This document shows positions 11,268 to 24,000 of a stretch of DNA of 64,000 nucleotides, piece after piece; position 1 is the stretch's first letter, and each line of letters begins with the position of its first letter. The stretch comes from Geosiphon pyriformis (taxonomy: Eukaryota; Glomeromycota; Glomeromycetes; Archaeosporales; Geosiphonaceae). Below the pieces are notes generated by a model. That model did not search any database, was not told where the DNA came from, and worked only from the letters and a program-made list of their open reading frames with translations. The DNA is taken from the NCBI GenBank assembly GCA_016748015.1, contig JAAOMT010000706.1, forward strand, positions 35,997 through 99,996, given 5' to 3'. Both the position numbers and the translations under genes were made by a program.

Positions 11268-11776
11268 TTACCTATTTTTAAAGTTTGAGAACAAACCTCT
11301 ACTGATATGCTTTTTTGCATGGTGTTTAATCAAATAGTTTTCAAGTTGATCAACAGTGTTTTTTAGAATAAACTCGTCAACAGTATTAAGCAATTCTAAA
11401 ACAATAAGTACTCTGCGTTTATCAAGAGAAATCTCACCATTATAAATATATCTGTGCAAGAAAATAAAACATATAAATTTACATTTGTTAAAATACTTTC
11501 AAGCAAATAAAAACCCTTGCCTGAGAATAATCTCAAAAATTTTAAGTAAAGTATTAGGTTTAATGAAGATTATGGTATTATTTTCCTTTTTTAATCCAAT
11601 TACTAGAGTGTTACAGCAAAATATTGTGATCTTGCTGCTAAAATTTACAAATGAGCATAAATAGTTCTGATAATGGGCGTTTCTCCAATAACAATCTTAA
11701 CATCAGAGAAATTCTGACAATCTAGTAAATTTCTGAAATCATTGGATAAACCGTGAAAAAATTGCTGGAGTGCCAT
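11268..11776 (-). pseudogene. BTB/POZ-domain relic
   Basis: From an ATG at 11776 the minus strand reads MALQQFFHGLSNDFRNLLD then CQNFSDVKIVIGETPI and AHL, followed by a TAA, ILAARSQYFAVTL, and a second segment at 11268-11459 with YIYNGEISLDKRRVLIVLEL then LNTVDEFILKNTVDQLENYL. This follows the BTB fold in order: the DV.I.VG strands, the H..ILAARS.YF segment (stop inside), the YIY.G.I.L segment, and the helix DEF.L..LV..LE.YLI. Large families of BTB proteins (often BTB-Kelch or BTB-TLDc) are typical of these fungi. The internal stop and the absence of downstream domains make it a fragment. Confidence 0.75.
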
Positions 11777-13034
11777 CGGTAAGATATAAGAAGCTTTGAA
11801 ATATTGATATAAAAAGTAACTAATATATAGTTTATGTTAATAAACAAAGTAATGTATAAGTAAAGTTTTATTTACAAAGCTGTTTATAAAAAAAATAAAA
11901 AAATTATTGTAGCAAATTAATTTGGCAGCCAATTAATATTTAATTGCTTAAAATAAAAAATAAAATAAATAAAACATTTAGTATTAAAAATTTCATTTTT
12001 TTTACGAATATATATACATAAAAAATTATAAATTATAAATTAATATAAAAACCCTGAGATTTTTATATTTATTTTATTAGCTTTTTTATCAAAATATGAG
12101 TTTTTAATTAATTGAATTTATTTTGCTTGTTTAAAAATATATTAATTAATTTTTATATAAGCTTTTCATTAATTATTGAATATTAAAATAAATAAACTTA
12201 AAAAAATTAAAGTTTATTATAGTTTACTTTCATAAAATCCTAATAAAAAACAAAACTTTATGTTTTAATAAAAATTTAAACTTTGAATTAAATTTTGATT
12301 AATTAATTTATTTTTATTAAAAAAATTATTATTATTAATATATTAACAAAATATAGTTAATTATTATTTAATAAAATATAATATTACAAATAATTTATTT
12401 GAATAAAATAATATAACTTTTAATATTTAGTTATAAAATATTAGCTTCTAGAAATTTTGTTAATTTTAAAAATTTTGATGATTTTTTTAAATGATTTACT
12501 TATAAAATATTTTTTATAATAATATTAATAGTAATATTATTAAAAATTAATGTTTTAATTACATTCAATTTAATTACAATTAATAAAGTTAAATATTGGT
12601 TTTTTACTTTTTTATTAAGTTAATAATTTTTAATAAAATTAATTTTAAAATGTGTTTTCTTTTTTATTAAGCTATTATAATATTAAATTATTTTGTTATA
12701 ACAGTTAAATTAACAAATTGTTTTAATTAAAAATAATTGGTCTAAGTTATTAAAATTTTAAAAATATTATGTTAATTGTATTGGCTTTAAATAAAAAGAA
12801 ATAAATATATTTTATTAACAAGATAAAAAATTTGATTTATAGATTTTTGAAATTACAAAAATATTTTTTTATTAAAATTAAACAAATAAAAATATAATCA
12901 GATTTTATTATTTTAATTAAGTTTTAAATACTAATTTAAAAAATAATATCTTGATCAAAAAAATGTTTTTTAACTTTAAAATACTTTTTTTTTAATTTAA
13001 AATTACTTATATATATATATATATATTATTTTAA

Positions 13035-13065
<31 letters not shown>

Positions 13066-13150
13066 ATTATTTTGTTATTATTAATTATAATTAGTTATTT
13101 TATTTTATATTTTTTTTATATTATTATTAGTTATTTTGTTTATTTTTTGT
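11777..13150. other. AT-rich sequence, no gene seen
   Basis: AT-rich desert with (TA)n and (TTA)n runs at about 13009-13070. Nothing coding is visible. Confidence 0.6.
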
Positions 13151-13290
13151 AATTTTTTTTTTTATTATTATTATTTAACAAGCAAGGTCCAAACACTACC
13201 TAGAACTATACATCAAAGAAATGATCTAAACTAGGCATGAATCATGCACTGTCTACACGTGACCAGCTACTCGAGCCAGTCAGGACAACA

Positions 13291-16200
13291 CTACGCAATT
13301 ATATTAATTGAAACCAGGTCACCAATACCTGAAAAAAAAAAGCAAGATTTGCGAAAGCCAAAACGGATGCCAAAAGCTTCAGCAATACCAAGCAGTTTAA
13401 TCACACCATCTGAGAATCTTGAAGTCAAACCAGAAATTGAGACGGAAACCAAGCCATCCACCAAGATCAAGCCATTTCTTTCTATGTAAGCATGATGCTT
13501 AGCATGGACCAACCAAATGTTATCCCTGAAAGCGACACAAATAGAGCGTACAAAATCAGCAATTTTAATGTCAGCAACTTTGGGAACATGGAAGACAGAA
13601 ACAGCCTCCTGAAGCCATCCCTTGAAAACAAAACCCTTGCAAAGAGTTGAGAACACTAGGAAATCCGAGGCACAGGCTAACAGCAGCTGTAAAACGCATG
13701 AAGCAGAAAGGAAGAGACCAGAAAGCACCTTCCAAGAAGACATACAGGATTCCAAAATCCGATGACAAGCCACATCATCAATAACACAAGAAAACACATG
13801 ATCAGACACCTCCATCTCATCACAATACAGACACAAAACACTAGGGTAACATTTATCATAAATGCGTTTTCGAACAGCCATGGAAAGCCAATGGTGCAAG
13901 GCTTTCATGAAGTAAGTACAAATATCAGCAGTGCACCTGCTGGTAAAACCAGTTGCCATATGCAAATCAGGGTGCCAAACTTTGGAAGAGACAAGCCAAT
14001 CGACATCTGAGTGCAAATCACTAGCTAAGAATCTAGAACTGGAACTGACCTCCTAGTGCACCTGACAGACAGCATGAAAAACATCATAGACAAAGTGTCT
14101 AGAATTGCTAGAAACAATACCGCCATCCACCAACAAAAACTGTTCAACCACACGAGGAGGAAGAAACCAATCAGAGAGAGCTGCAGCGTCAGCAATGCTA
14201 TTGGCACAATTATTTTTCAACACACCAAAGTGGCTCTTAACCTTGTGCCAGTTAACTTTCAAATTCTTTCCACGTATAATATTCCTAATATGCCGGTGCT
14301 CAATCCAACACTAATTGCAAAAGTCAGAACACACCAAGTCAACCTCCAACTTGCAAGCATCCAAAGCTGCCTGGCTATCCAAAAACAGATGAACAGAACA
14401 ATCCACAGGTATGCATTCCAGAGCCAACGCTACAGCTTGCAACTCCGCCAAAGTAGATGACATCAGACTCTGAACACAGATACCCAAACCCAAGTCAATG
14501 TCCTCAAAAAAAGCAGCAGCTCCAGCCCTACAACCAGTCGTGCCCAAATTTTTTACTGACTTATTTGTATACACAGACAAACTATCAGCACCAACCCGAG
14601 AAAGACGATCATATACAGACACAAAACCATCAGAACCACAAATGTCTGTAGGGCCAACACCACTCAAGGCCAATGGAGAGGAAAACACACCACTAAGAAA
14701 TGCAACAGAGTGCCCGAACCACTCAGGAACTGGGCCACAAGGATCCAGTTTCTTCCACCACTTAAAGGTGTACCAGTCGAAAATATCCCCATGATGATCC
14801 CAAAGCTAATCCACAAAGGCAATGCCATAACACCAGAGAGAAGACAAGTATTTGAAAAACAAGGATTCACCCAGAACAGCAGATATAGGCACCCCATCAT
14901 GAAACCAAAAAGAACTGGCTAAAGAGCCACCCAAAGACAAATTGCATTTAAGAAAAATGTGTACCATACCTGACAAGAAATTATTGGGAATGCTGACACG
15001 AATACGAGCCAGTGAACTCAATAGATGAATAGAGTGCCAGCACATAACTTGCAAGTCATGAGACCTGTAACTAAACAATTGACTTAGAATCCCGCAGGAG
15101 TTTGCAAAACTAATAAGTGAAGCAACCTTGCTTTTAGACTGACATTGTGAGAAAAATTTCAGACCATAAAAGGAAAGATGATAAATCATGTCACTAGGAA
15201 AATCGAAAGGAAAACCAGATTTAAGTTTCAAACCCTTGTGAATCAGAGCATCCCACTTGTCACACACACTAACAAGGACAAAGCTGAACTGCATCCTGTA
15301 GCTGACTATAAGATGGAGAACTACCAATACCAAGTACAAGAACTGCTTATCTGAAACTGCTTTTTTTAGAACCAAATTACTGAAAAAATGAATGTCCGAA
15401 TGCACTTTAACCAAACTAGGCTTAGAAAGACCATTAGTTGAGAGAAAGATACCAAAATACCAATAAGATTCACCTTTTTTGGTTACGGAAATGAGTGAAC
15501 CACTAATAAAAAAAGATGGATTGCTGATCCTGGCATTAATAGGAATGGCCACAGTTTTGTCATTATTGATTGAAATGTTATTAATTCAAAAAAATTCACT
15601 AGCAACATTGAGAATATGTTGAGTGGCAGCCTAACTGCTGCCAACCTAAATTGTGTCATCAACAAAGGTTCTAACAGTGAAAAAAGTAGAAAACCCAGCT
15701 TAAGATTCAGCACAACCACTCCTGGAGACAAAATGGGAATTGAGTTTATACCTGCACACATTCTTCTGACGCTTGACTTCACACAAAAGAGGATCATAAA
15801 ATATGCACCAAAGAAGAGAGGAAAAAACTTCACCTTGGTCCAACCCGTCATGTACACTATAACCATTAGTTAAACTGAAGTCCATCATAACCCGATTGGT
15901 CCGATTTCTATGAATATTGCCAAAAAAATAAATAAACTTGTCACACATTTTGATCCTAACCAAACACCTCTCGAGATGCTCCCATCCAACAGAGTCGTAC
16001 ACCTTTTGCATGTCCTGCAACACCAGCTAGAGCTCCTGATTCTTCTCCAAAGCATCTTCAACAACCGAACCAATAGCAAAAATAGGAGTCTGGATAGTAG
16101 TACCCTTCAAAACTGAAAAATTATTCTCATGAAGAATATCATGAGCACTGCATGCTAGCAATATCCTGTCAGAGAGAATCTTAGAGAGGATTTTGTGAGC

Positions 16201-17970
16201 CGTCTCGATCAAGGCTATAGGTCAGGTATTTATAAGAACATCTTCTCACTCATATGGTTTAGGGATCATCAAAACCTAAGCTTCCTTCCAAGGACCAGGC
16301 ACAGACTCATGAGACAGACAAGAATTCAGAAGCACCAAGAGCATATCCAGAACAGACCTATCACTATGCATCCATAGCTTATTTGAAATACCCGAAAAAC
16401 CAGCAGCCTTGCCAATAGGCAGATCAGAAACCACGCCAAACAATTCCAAAAACTCAATTGGCTGTATTACACCAGAAAAAGCCTCATCAAAAACGTAATT
16501 CAATGGCTGATACTAATAGTGCCATACATCAGGGATATAAAAAACCACCCTACGCCTTCTAGTCCACCCTTTCATAATATTATCTACCTTCAATCTTACA
16601 GGACCAGGTTCCAAAATCAGCTCATCATTCACAACTAAGTGGTCCAAAACGACCTTATGGAAAGAGCACTCCAAGACGCTCTGAATAGTGTGACCCTTGT
16701 TCAGCTCAAAACTTTCCATCCTTTTTTTGATCACTGACTTGATTTGAGATTTTTCTATATGCCTCAATTCTGCCATTTTAAGTAAGCGATAAGTTTTTCT
16801 GATCTTGGAGAGAGCTGATTGAACAGTATCAAGAGGAGAACCGGAGAGAAAGAGAGATCTGACCACAAAGGCGTTATCATCATTAAGAGAACCCCAGACA
16901 TCCAACAGTGAAATGAATTCATCACAACAAATCAACTGAGAAGCTTTAACCAGCTTCGATATCAAAAGTTTTAATTTATGAAATTTGGATGATTCTTTAG
17001 TGAAAACACCATCATAGTCCTTAAACCATTTCTTCTTAAACACCTTATCAGCTAAAAGAACCATTATCTTGTGAACAACATTCCACATCACATCCAAATC
17101 TGAAAATCACTGGGAGGCAATAAAATCATCAGAGAACATGGCAGCATTAGCTGCTATAGCACCCTTGAACCTGTTCTATTTCACATCATCAGCACCCTTA
17201 AAATTAAACTTCCAATGATCTCTATTCACCTGTTTGCAAAGAGAGTTCAACTGCATATCCAGCAAACCACCCAAACCCAAAGACACAGAAACAGCCTGAT
17301 AATCCATTTCAAAATATTCACCAACATCTGAAACACCATGGTGCACTATTGCATTAACCAAATTTGAAGAAACCAAAACATAGTCAATTGTTTTTCTAAT
17401 ACCTTTAGAGTTTGCCCAAGTAGGCATTTTCACAGCTGGGCTTCTGACCAAAGAATTAGCCAGACCCAAATCAAGGCACTTCCTAAAACTTGCACACTTA
17501 CAAGAATCATCTTCATTGAAATCACCACCAAGAACAGTAAAAGAAGATTCATTGACAGCTTTCACAATGAGAGAGTTGATTTTACCAGCCTGAAAAAACT
17601 GAACTGCCAAAAAGACACCAGCATAAAGCCCCAGAATTGATACAGAAAGTTTACCCTTGAAAAGTAATTTAATGGACAGGAGCCAACCAGGCACCTCAGA
17701 AACCTTGTACACATGACAAGCCAAAGAAATGTCCAAGACAACAGCAATACCCGCACCTAAGTGACCAGAGTTCAAACCAGAAGTGAACACTCAAACATCA
17801 TTGAACTTATCTGCAATCCACAGACGAACCTTGCTCCTCAATTTCATTTCAATAACAATAAAGACCATATTGTTCATTTCTTTATGCCACCTAATAATGT
17901 CTTTCTACTTAGTGAGATTGTTCATGCCCCTGACATTGCATGTAGCAACTTTCCAGACCAAACTGCTCAT
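13291..17970 (-). pseudogene. LINE ORF2 (EEP endonuclease, reverse transcriptase, RNase H), broken
   Basis: It starts with ATG at 17970, overlapping the ORF1 stop. EEP domain: VATCNVRGMN, then EMKL (catalytic Glu kept), GGDFNEDDS near 17510-17530, and FEMDYQAVSVSLGLGG near 17280-17320, where the usual D-H pair is D-Y. Reverse transcriptase: DMQKVYDSVGWEHL, then GLDQGEVFSSLLW, and FVDD at 15655-15666, followed by two stops at Trp- and Gln-type codons. RNase H (14311-14600): SVYTNKSVKNLG, where the first catalytic Asp is Asn, then STLAELQAVALALE and LFLDSQAALDA. C-terminus: CCHC finger LCLYCDEMEVSDHVFSC at about 13810-13860, ending with TAG at 13291. The changes I could assign to a family position are GC-to-AT transitions. 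Confidence 0.9.
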
Positions 17971-19842
17971 TGAGTGAGGGGTAGAGATACCGAATGCACA
18001 CCAATACTATCTACTTTGGCCAAAAGGCCCAGAACCGTTTCCATTAGACACTTCATACTGTCTTCCAGCTTAGACATTGAAGACATATTGAAAGACACCA
18101 CTCCTGCGACATTCCCACCACTAGTAGATGCACCCGAACCCTCACTCATCACTACATCCGCTCCTTGATTCTGTGATGAAGGGGTCACTAATGGCTGACA
18201 TCCAGGGCTAGGCTGGAGAACCATTGGCCCAAGTGCATCCAACCTCTTAGCCAGCTTACCAATTTGCTCGTGAGGCTGGCAAAACTGTGCTCAAGAGCGG
18301 CAAACCTATTGTTGACTTCTATCATAACCAGTAGGGGTAGCTTCATTTCCGAAGAGGAGCCATTATTCACCAAAACATTCTGATTAGAGAGGGAGAGTGA
18401 AGAAGACCCGTGAGCAACCTTTGCCCAAGAGAGACCACCAAAAAAGACCAGACAGGCAACTGGAGCTAAGCATTTGGCATAGATGGTTGCCAGCCTGCTT
18501 TTATCTGTATCTGAAAAAACCCTACGCAGCAAACTACCAGAAGAAAATTTCCCACCAACCACACAACTCAATGACATGTGACCCAATTTCTTATACTTGG
18601 CGCATTTAGTAGAAATAAGATGAGACCAGTAGAGATTGGTGTTCTTAAGTACTGGCATAGTTCTCACAGCAGCATCTAATGATTCAGCAGAGTCGAAGCA
18701 AACAACAGCGCATCTGGCTTGAGCATATGTAACAGGATGACAATTAATGATGTATGTTTTTCCACTCACAAATTTAACAAAGTCCCAGATATTATGAGCA
18801 TTGGTCCCCATTGGCAATGTGTAGAGCAGTGCCCTATGTCAATTTCTTGTGTCCCATGTCTTTTTGTCTGAATTAGCCCTAGTCACGCATACAGCATCTT
18901 TCCCGATCAGAATAAACTACTCAACAGCAACCAAATCAGTCTGATCCGATTGCTCAAAATCTACCACTGTCTTCTGCCACAGCCCAATTAATTGCATTTT
19001 GATTGCCTTAACAACTCCAAACTCAGATAGCGCAGTGCGCACAGCCTTAGCTGATGTTCCAATCAGAATTTCTTTTACGACCACAGCCCGATCTGACCAT
19101 CCAGAAGATTTTTTGAGATCAGTGTTTACTAGGATCTTCACACTTATAGTCTTATCAGTAGCTTTCATTAGACTCAATTTGGAAGTGAACATCGCTCTGA
19201 TGATCCCTAAGAATTTTGAGGAGGTGGATGCCCCCCCAAAACCATTGATTCTAGAAAATAATTTCCTTACTACCACAAGTTTTTCTTGAGAAGATTTGCC
19301 GGCAACTTTATCCAAGCCAATATCCAATGCGAATGACTTTCTTACTAGAACATTAACCAAGTTTTTCATAGGAGGGAGGAGCTCAAGAGAAGCATCTAAA
19401 AAAACATCATTATCATCACTACTTTTTGAGAAATCAATCTTTTCCAATGGCTTGCCCAATGCCTTTTTGGTTTTAACTTTTGAACTCATGGGTGTCTGAT
19501 CATAATCCTCACCAGCCAAAGCACTATCTTCACCATAATCAAAACTGGTCTTCTCTACCAAATACTCTTCTTCCATATCAACACTCTCAGACTCATTAGT
19601 GTTCCCAGTCTCTGAACCCCATGAACAAATACTAGGAACTTCAGTAGCAACTCCTTTATCATCGACACCCTCTGTCAATGCACCTTCTTTCCTCTTTTTC
19701 CTTGATGCAACTGCCTTAAAATCACTCTCAGAACCAGAAACTTTAATAGTCTTTTTCATAATAGCAATAACAAAGCCAACAGTAGCTTCATAATTAAAGA
19801 ACAGTTTTGATTTATCATACTGAATAGTAAAAAAACTTTTTT
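17967..19842 (-). pseudogene. LINE ORF1 (nucleic-acid-binding protein), broken
   Basis: The frame is open from upstream of 19842 through an ATG at 19759 to 18917, and contains an RRM-like segment with KAVRTALSEFGVVKAIKMQ followed by VVDFEQSDQ. It then meets a TAG at about 18914 (a Trp codon in the expected frame) and a TGA at about 18842, and continues at 18817-18188 with a zinc knuckle KCAKYKKLGHMSLSC. In a normal CCHC knuckle the Tyr position is Cys, so the metal site is damaged by a G-to-A change. A frameshift near 18245 moves the frame to 18242-17967, a Ser/Met-rich tail ending in SVSLPLTQ. ORF1 proteins of LINEs bind the element's RNA. Confidence 0.85.
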
Positions 19843-19895
19843 TGAAAAAACTTTTAACTTTTTATTGGGAATTTTGGACAAAAAAGAAAAAGAAG

Positions 19896-21084
19896 TTTTT
19901 TTTTTTTTGTAATTATTTGGTTTTTTTATTTAAATAATAATATTTTTTTCTTTAAAATTAAGCTTTTGTAAAATTATAATTGAAGATTGGTTATTTTTTT
20001 TAATGTTTTTAATTATTAAAATATTTATTATTAAGTTTAATAGGTCTAAAAAACAATATTAAAAAGATATTATAGCTAATAAATTATTTTATAATATAAA
20101 ATTAAGTTTTTTTTTTATAAATTATTTAACTTATTATAAAAATTTTTGGTTTAATAATTAATTTGTTTTGTTTAAATACAGTATTTTAATATTTAATTGT
20201 TTATTAATTTATAAAATAAATAAATATTAAAAAAAAAATTTTTATAAATGTAATTTTTAGCTTTAATTAAATTTTTAAAATAACTATAATAATAATATTA
20301 CTTTTTTTTAAATAATTTGTTTGATAATTATATTTATAACTTAATTTATTTTTATAAACTAATAAGTTTTTTTAAAAAAAATAACTCAGAAATTTTTTAT
20401 AATTAGTTTGTTAAATAAATATATATTTATATTTTTATAAGTAATATTGTTTTTTATTTATATATTAATTCAAATAATATAAATTAAAAATATTATATAT
20501 TAATATATATTTGGTTTATGATAATATTTTTTAATATATATTATTTAATAAAATATATTAAATTATATAATTTATATGTTTTTTATATAGAATTAGATAT
20601 AAATAAATAAATTTTAAGCATTTTTAGATATTATAATATTATTAATCATAATAATTTTTTTTAATACTAATTAATAATATAAAAAATAATATATAATATA
20701 ACAAAAAAATAAATTGACTTTATTATTGTTTATATTACTTAAATAATTTTTAATTTTAACTTATTTAACATTTAAATTTTTGTTATATATAATATTAAAA
20801 ATGTGTTTTCTCTTAATTTAACATTAATTATAAAAATTTAAAAAAAAATATATTAAGTTTAGTTTTATAAATAGCTAAAACTGCTTAATTATTTAATAAA
20901 TAATAATTATATTATAAATTAAAATTTATTTTAAAGATAAAACAATAACATATAATTTAATTAATATTAAAAATATTAAATTATAAATTTTTATATTTAT
21001 ATTTATATTTAAATTAAAAAAATACACAAAAATATTATCATTTTTTATTATTATTATATTTAATGAATAAAGTTTAAATACTAT
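19896..21084. other. AT-rich sequence between two LINE copies
   Basis: Nearly pure AT low-complexity DNA. No feature seen. Confidence 0.6.
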
Positions 21085-24000
21085 TTAGTATAATACATCA
21101 AACTAAGTAATTTAAACTAAATATAAATTATGTATTTAACTATATATAACCAGTTATTTAAGCCAATTAAGACAATATTATATATTTATATATATAAAAA
21201 TTATATTCTTAATATCTGAAAAAAATGAACAAAATTTGTATATTAAAACCAATCTTAAAAATTTTAGCAATTCTAAACAGCTTAATTATATTGTCAGATA
21301 GCAAAAATAACAAGCTAATAACAACTCTAAAAATAATTTTATTTTATAAAATCAGACTATTTTTTTCCATAAAAGCTTGATATTTAAAACAAACAAGCCA
21401 AATATTATTTTTATAATTCAGTCCAAAACTATATATAAAGTTTACAATCTTACAACTAGCTATTTTAGCATCTTTAAAAACCGAAAAAAATTCTTAAAAC
21501 CAGTTTTTAAAAACAAATCTCTTATAAAAAGTTAAATACACAACAATATTAAAAAAAACACAAAAAAAACAATTATAAAACAAATAAAAAAAACTTAAAC
21601 AGATCAGAAAATATTTTTTAAATAGTCATATAAATATCTAATAGCTTTTGTAAGTCTCACTATCTAATTTATAAGAAAAAATGTAATTTAAAAACTTAAT
21701 ATTTCTATAAAACAAACATAAAACACTATAATAGTATTTATTATATAAATACTTATAAATAATTATAAACAGTTTGTAATATAAAGTAAATATAAAATAA
21801 AAACATGTTTTAACTGTAATTTTGCTTATAAATTCAGCCAATATATAGAAATCAGAATATCATATTAGTAATAATTTGATCCAGTTTATGTTCTCAAATA
21901 AGCTGTCTTTTAAAACACAAGTTTTAAATTTAATCTCTCAATAAATATAATAGATTGTTTAAAAAATTTTATAAATAAAACACTTTATATTTTCTAAAAC
22001 AATTTTATAACTAGTTTTAATAAAATATTTATATAAACAAACTAAAAATATTACATCTAAAAATAAAATATTATTAACCAAACTATTAGCTTTTTTATTA
22101 TTTAGAACACTTATATAGCTCTTAATTTTGTGCCAATTGATACTTAAATTTTTTTTAATAATATTTACAATGTGTTAATACTTGATTTAACATTAATTAT
22201 AAAAATCTGATGATACCAAAACTAACTCCAAATAATATGTATTTAAAGTTATTAGTTATTAAAAATAGCTCAATTATACAAGAAAAAAAAATACACTTCA
22301 AAACAAATACAATAGCCTACAATTTAACAATAATAAAAAAATTAATTTAAATACTATAATACTTAAATTAAAATTTACATTCTTAAAAAAAGCTATAACA
22401 CTAATCTTTATTTTAGTAATATTTAAATTATTTATAAAATTATCAATATAAACAGAAAAGCAGATCATATTAGTGCCCAACAACTAATTATAAATCAAAT
22501 TAAATTTATACAAACCAAAAATATATAAAAACTAAAAGTCATTAGTCAAAAATAAAATAATAGAGCAAAAAAACCAATTTATTTAAAAATTTAATAACAA
22601 ATTTGAACAAAGCCATAAAAATTTAGTCTTTCTAATATTTAAAAGTTTTTTAATTAAAAATATTACTTTTTTTATCATATAACTGTTTAATATAGGTAAT
22701 ATTAAACTATTTAAGTAAGTAGAATATTTCAAAGAAAACAAATTTATTCAAAACAATTAACATTAAAGTATTATTTCAAAAACAAAATACTAAACATAAA
22801 AAATTAACTAAAGACAAATCATAATTATGAAAGATACAAATTATACTAACCAGAAAATTGTTTATTAGACTAACTTTAAAACAAATCAAAAAGCACAAAA
22901 AATAATAGAAAAACCAGTTTAAAACTTGTAAATCAAAAAATTTATGATTAAACAAACGGCTCAAAATGTTACATGTATTAAAAAAACTTAGCATAAAAGC
23001 CAACTTGTTTTTAATATATATCTGTTTGAAAGTTTTTAAGTCATACAAAAAAGAATAATAAATTGTATTATTTGAAAAGTCTAAAAATAAACAAGATTTA
23101 GATTTTAAGTTCTTATAAATCATAGTATTCTATTTATTACACACACTATTAGAAACAAAACTAAATTGAATTCTATAACTGATAATAAAATATAGTATTG
23201 TCAAAACTAAATAAAGAAATTGTTTGTTAAAAATAGTTTTTTTTTAAATTTTGCCAGCAAAAAATTTAATATTTGAATAAGTTTTTACCAAATTAAGCTT
23301 TAATAAACCTTTTATTAAAAAAAATACCTAAATATTTGTAAGGTTTCTTTTTCTTAACTATTGAAATAAGCAAACTACTGATTAACAAAAAAAATTTGCA
23401 ACTTTATAGTTAATTAAAATGACCACTATTTTATTATTATTAATTAAGATATTATTAACCCAAAAAAACTTACTTATAATGTTCAAAATATATTGAATTA
23501 TAATTTAACTGTTGTTTACTTAAATAGTATTATTGACAAATATATTAATAACAAAAAAAGATGTTATATTAACTTGATTTTTTATATGTCTTATCTTAAT
23601 TATAAACTTAAAATTGATCTTGTATTTATATACACTTTTTTGCTTTTTGACTTCACACAGCAGAAAATCATAAAAAATATGCCAAAAAAGAGAAAAAAAC
23701 ACTTTATTCTAATCCAATCTATTATGTATTAATATTTATTTATTAAGCTAAAGTTTGTGATTTTTTTCCAAAATGTTTTTTATAACAAACTAATAGTAAA
23801 AATCAAAAATTGTGTAGTTATTTTTTTTAAAACTGAGAAATTATTCTCATAAAAAACATTATGTTTACTACAAACCAAAAAACTTTTGTTCAAAAAAGTT
23901 TATAAGCAGTCTCAATTAGTACAATAGATTTTGTGTTGGTTAAAACTTTTTTTTACTCATATAGCTTAAGAATTATTAACATTTAAGCTTCCTTTTAAAA

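Larger units (their letters stand above)
13152..19895 (-). mobile_element. Non-LTR retrotransposon (LINE), nearly full length, inactive
   Basis: A 6.7-kb element on the minus strand, standing out by higher GC than its flanks. It has two ORFs: ORF1 with an RRM-like region and a CCHC-type zinc knuckle, and ORF2 with an endonuclease/exonuclease/phosphatase (EEP) domain, a reverse transcriptase, an RNase H domain and a C-terminal CCHC zinc finger. The 3' end at about 13177 is followed by an A-rich/AAT-repeat tail (13152-13176 on the + strand reads as poly-T and TTA). There are no LTRs. The domain order EEP-RT-RNase H places it among I/Tad-like LINE clades. Multiple stops and at least one frameshift make it non-autonomous today. 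Confidence 0.92.

Noticed and set aside
13244-19793. Plus-strand open frames across the LINE (for example 13244-13489, 14056-14460, 18999-19289)
   Set aside because: Shadows of ORF1 and ORF2; their composition and lack of domains contrast with the coherent minus-strand domains.
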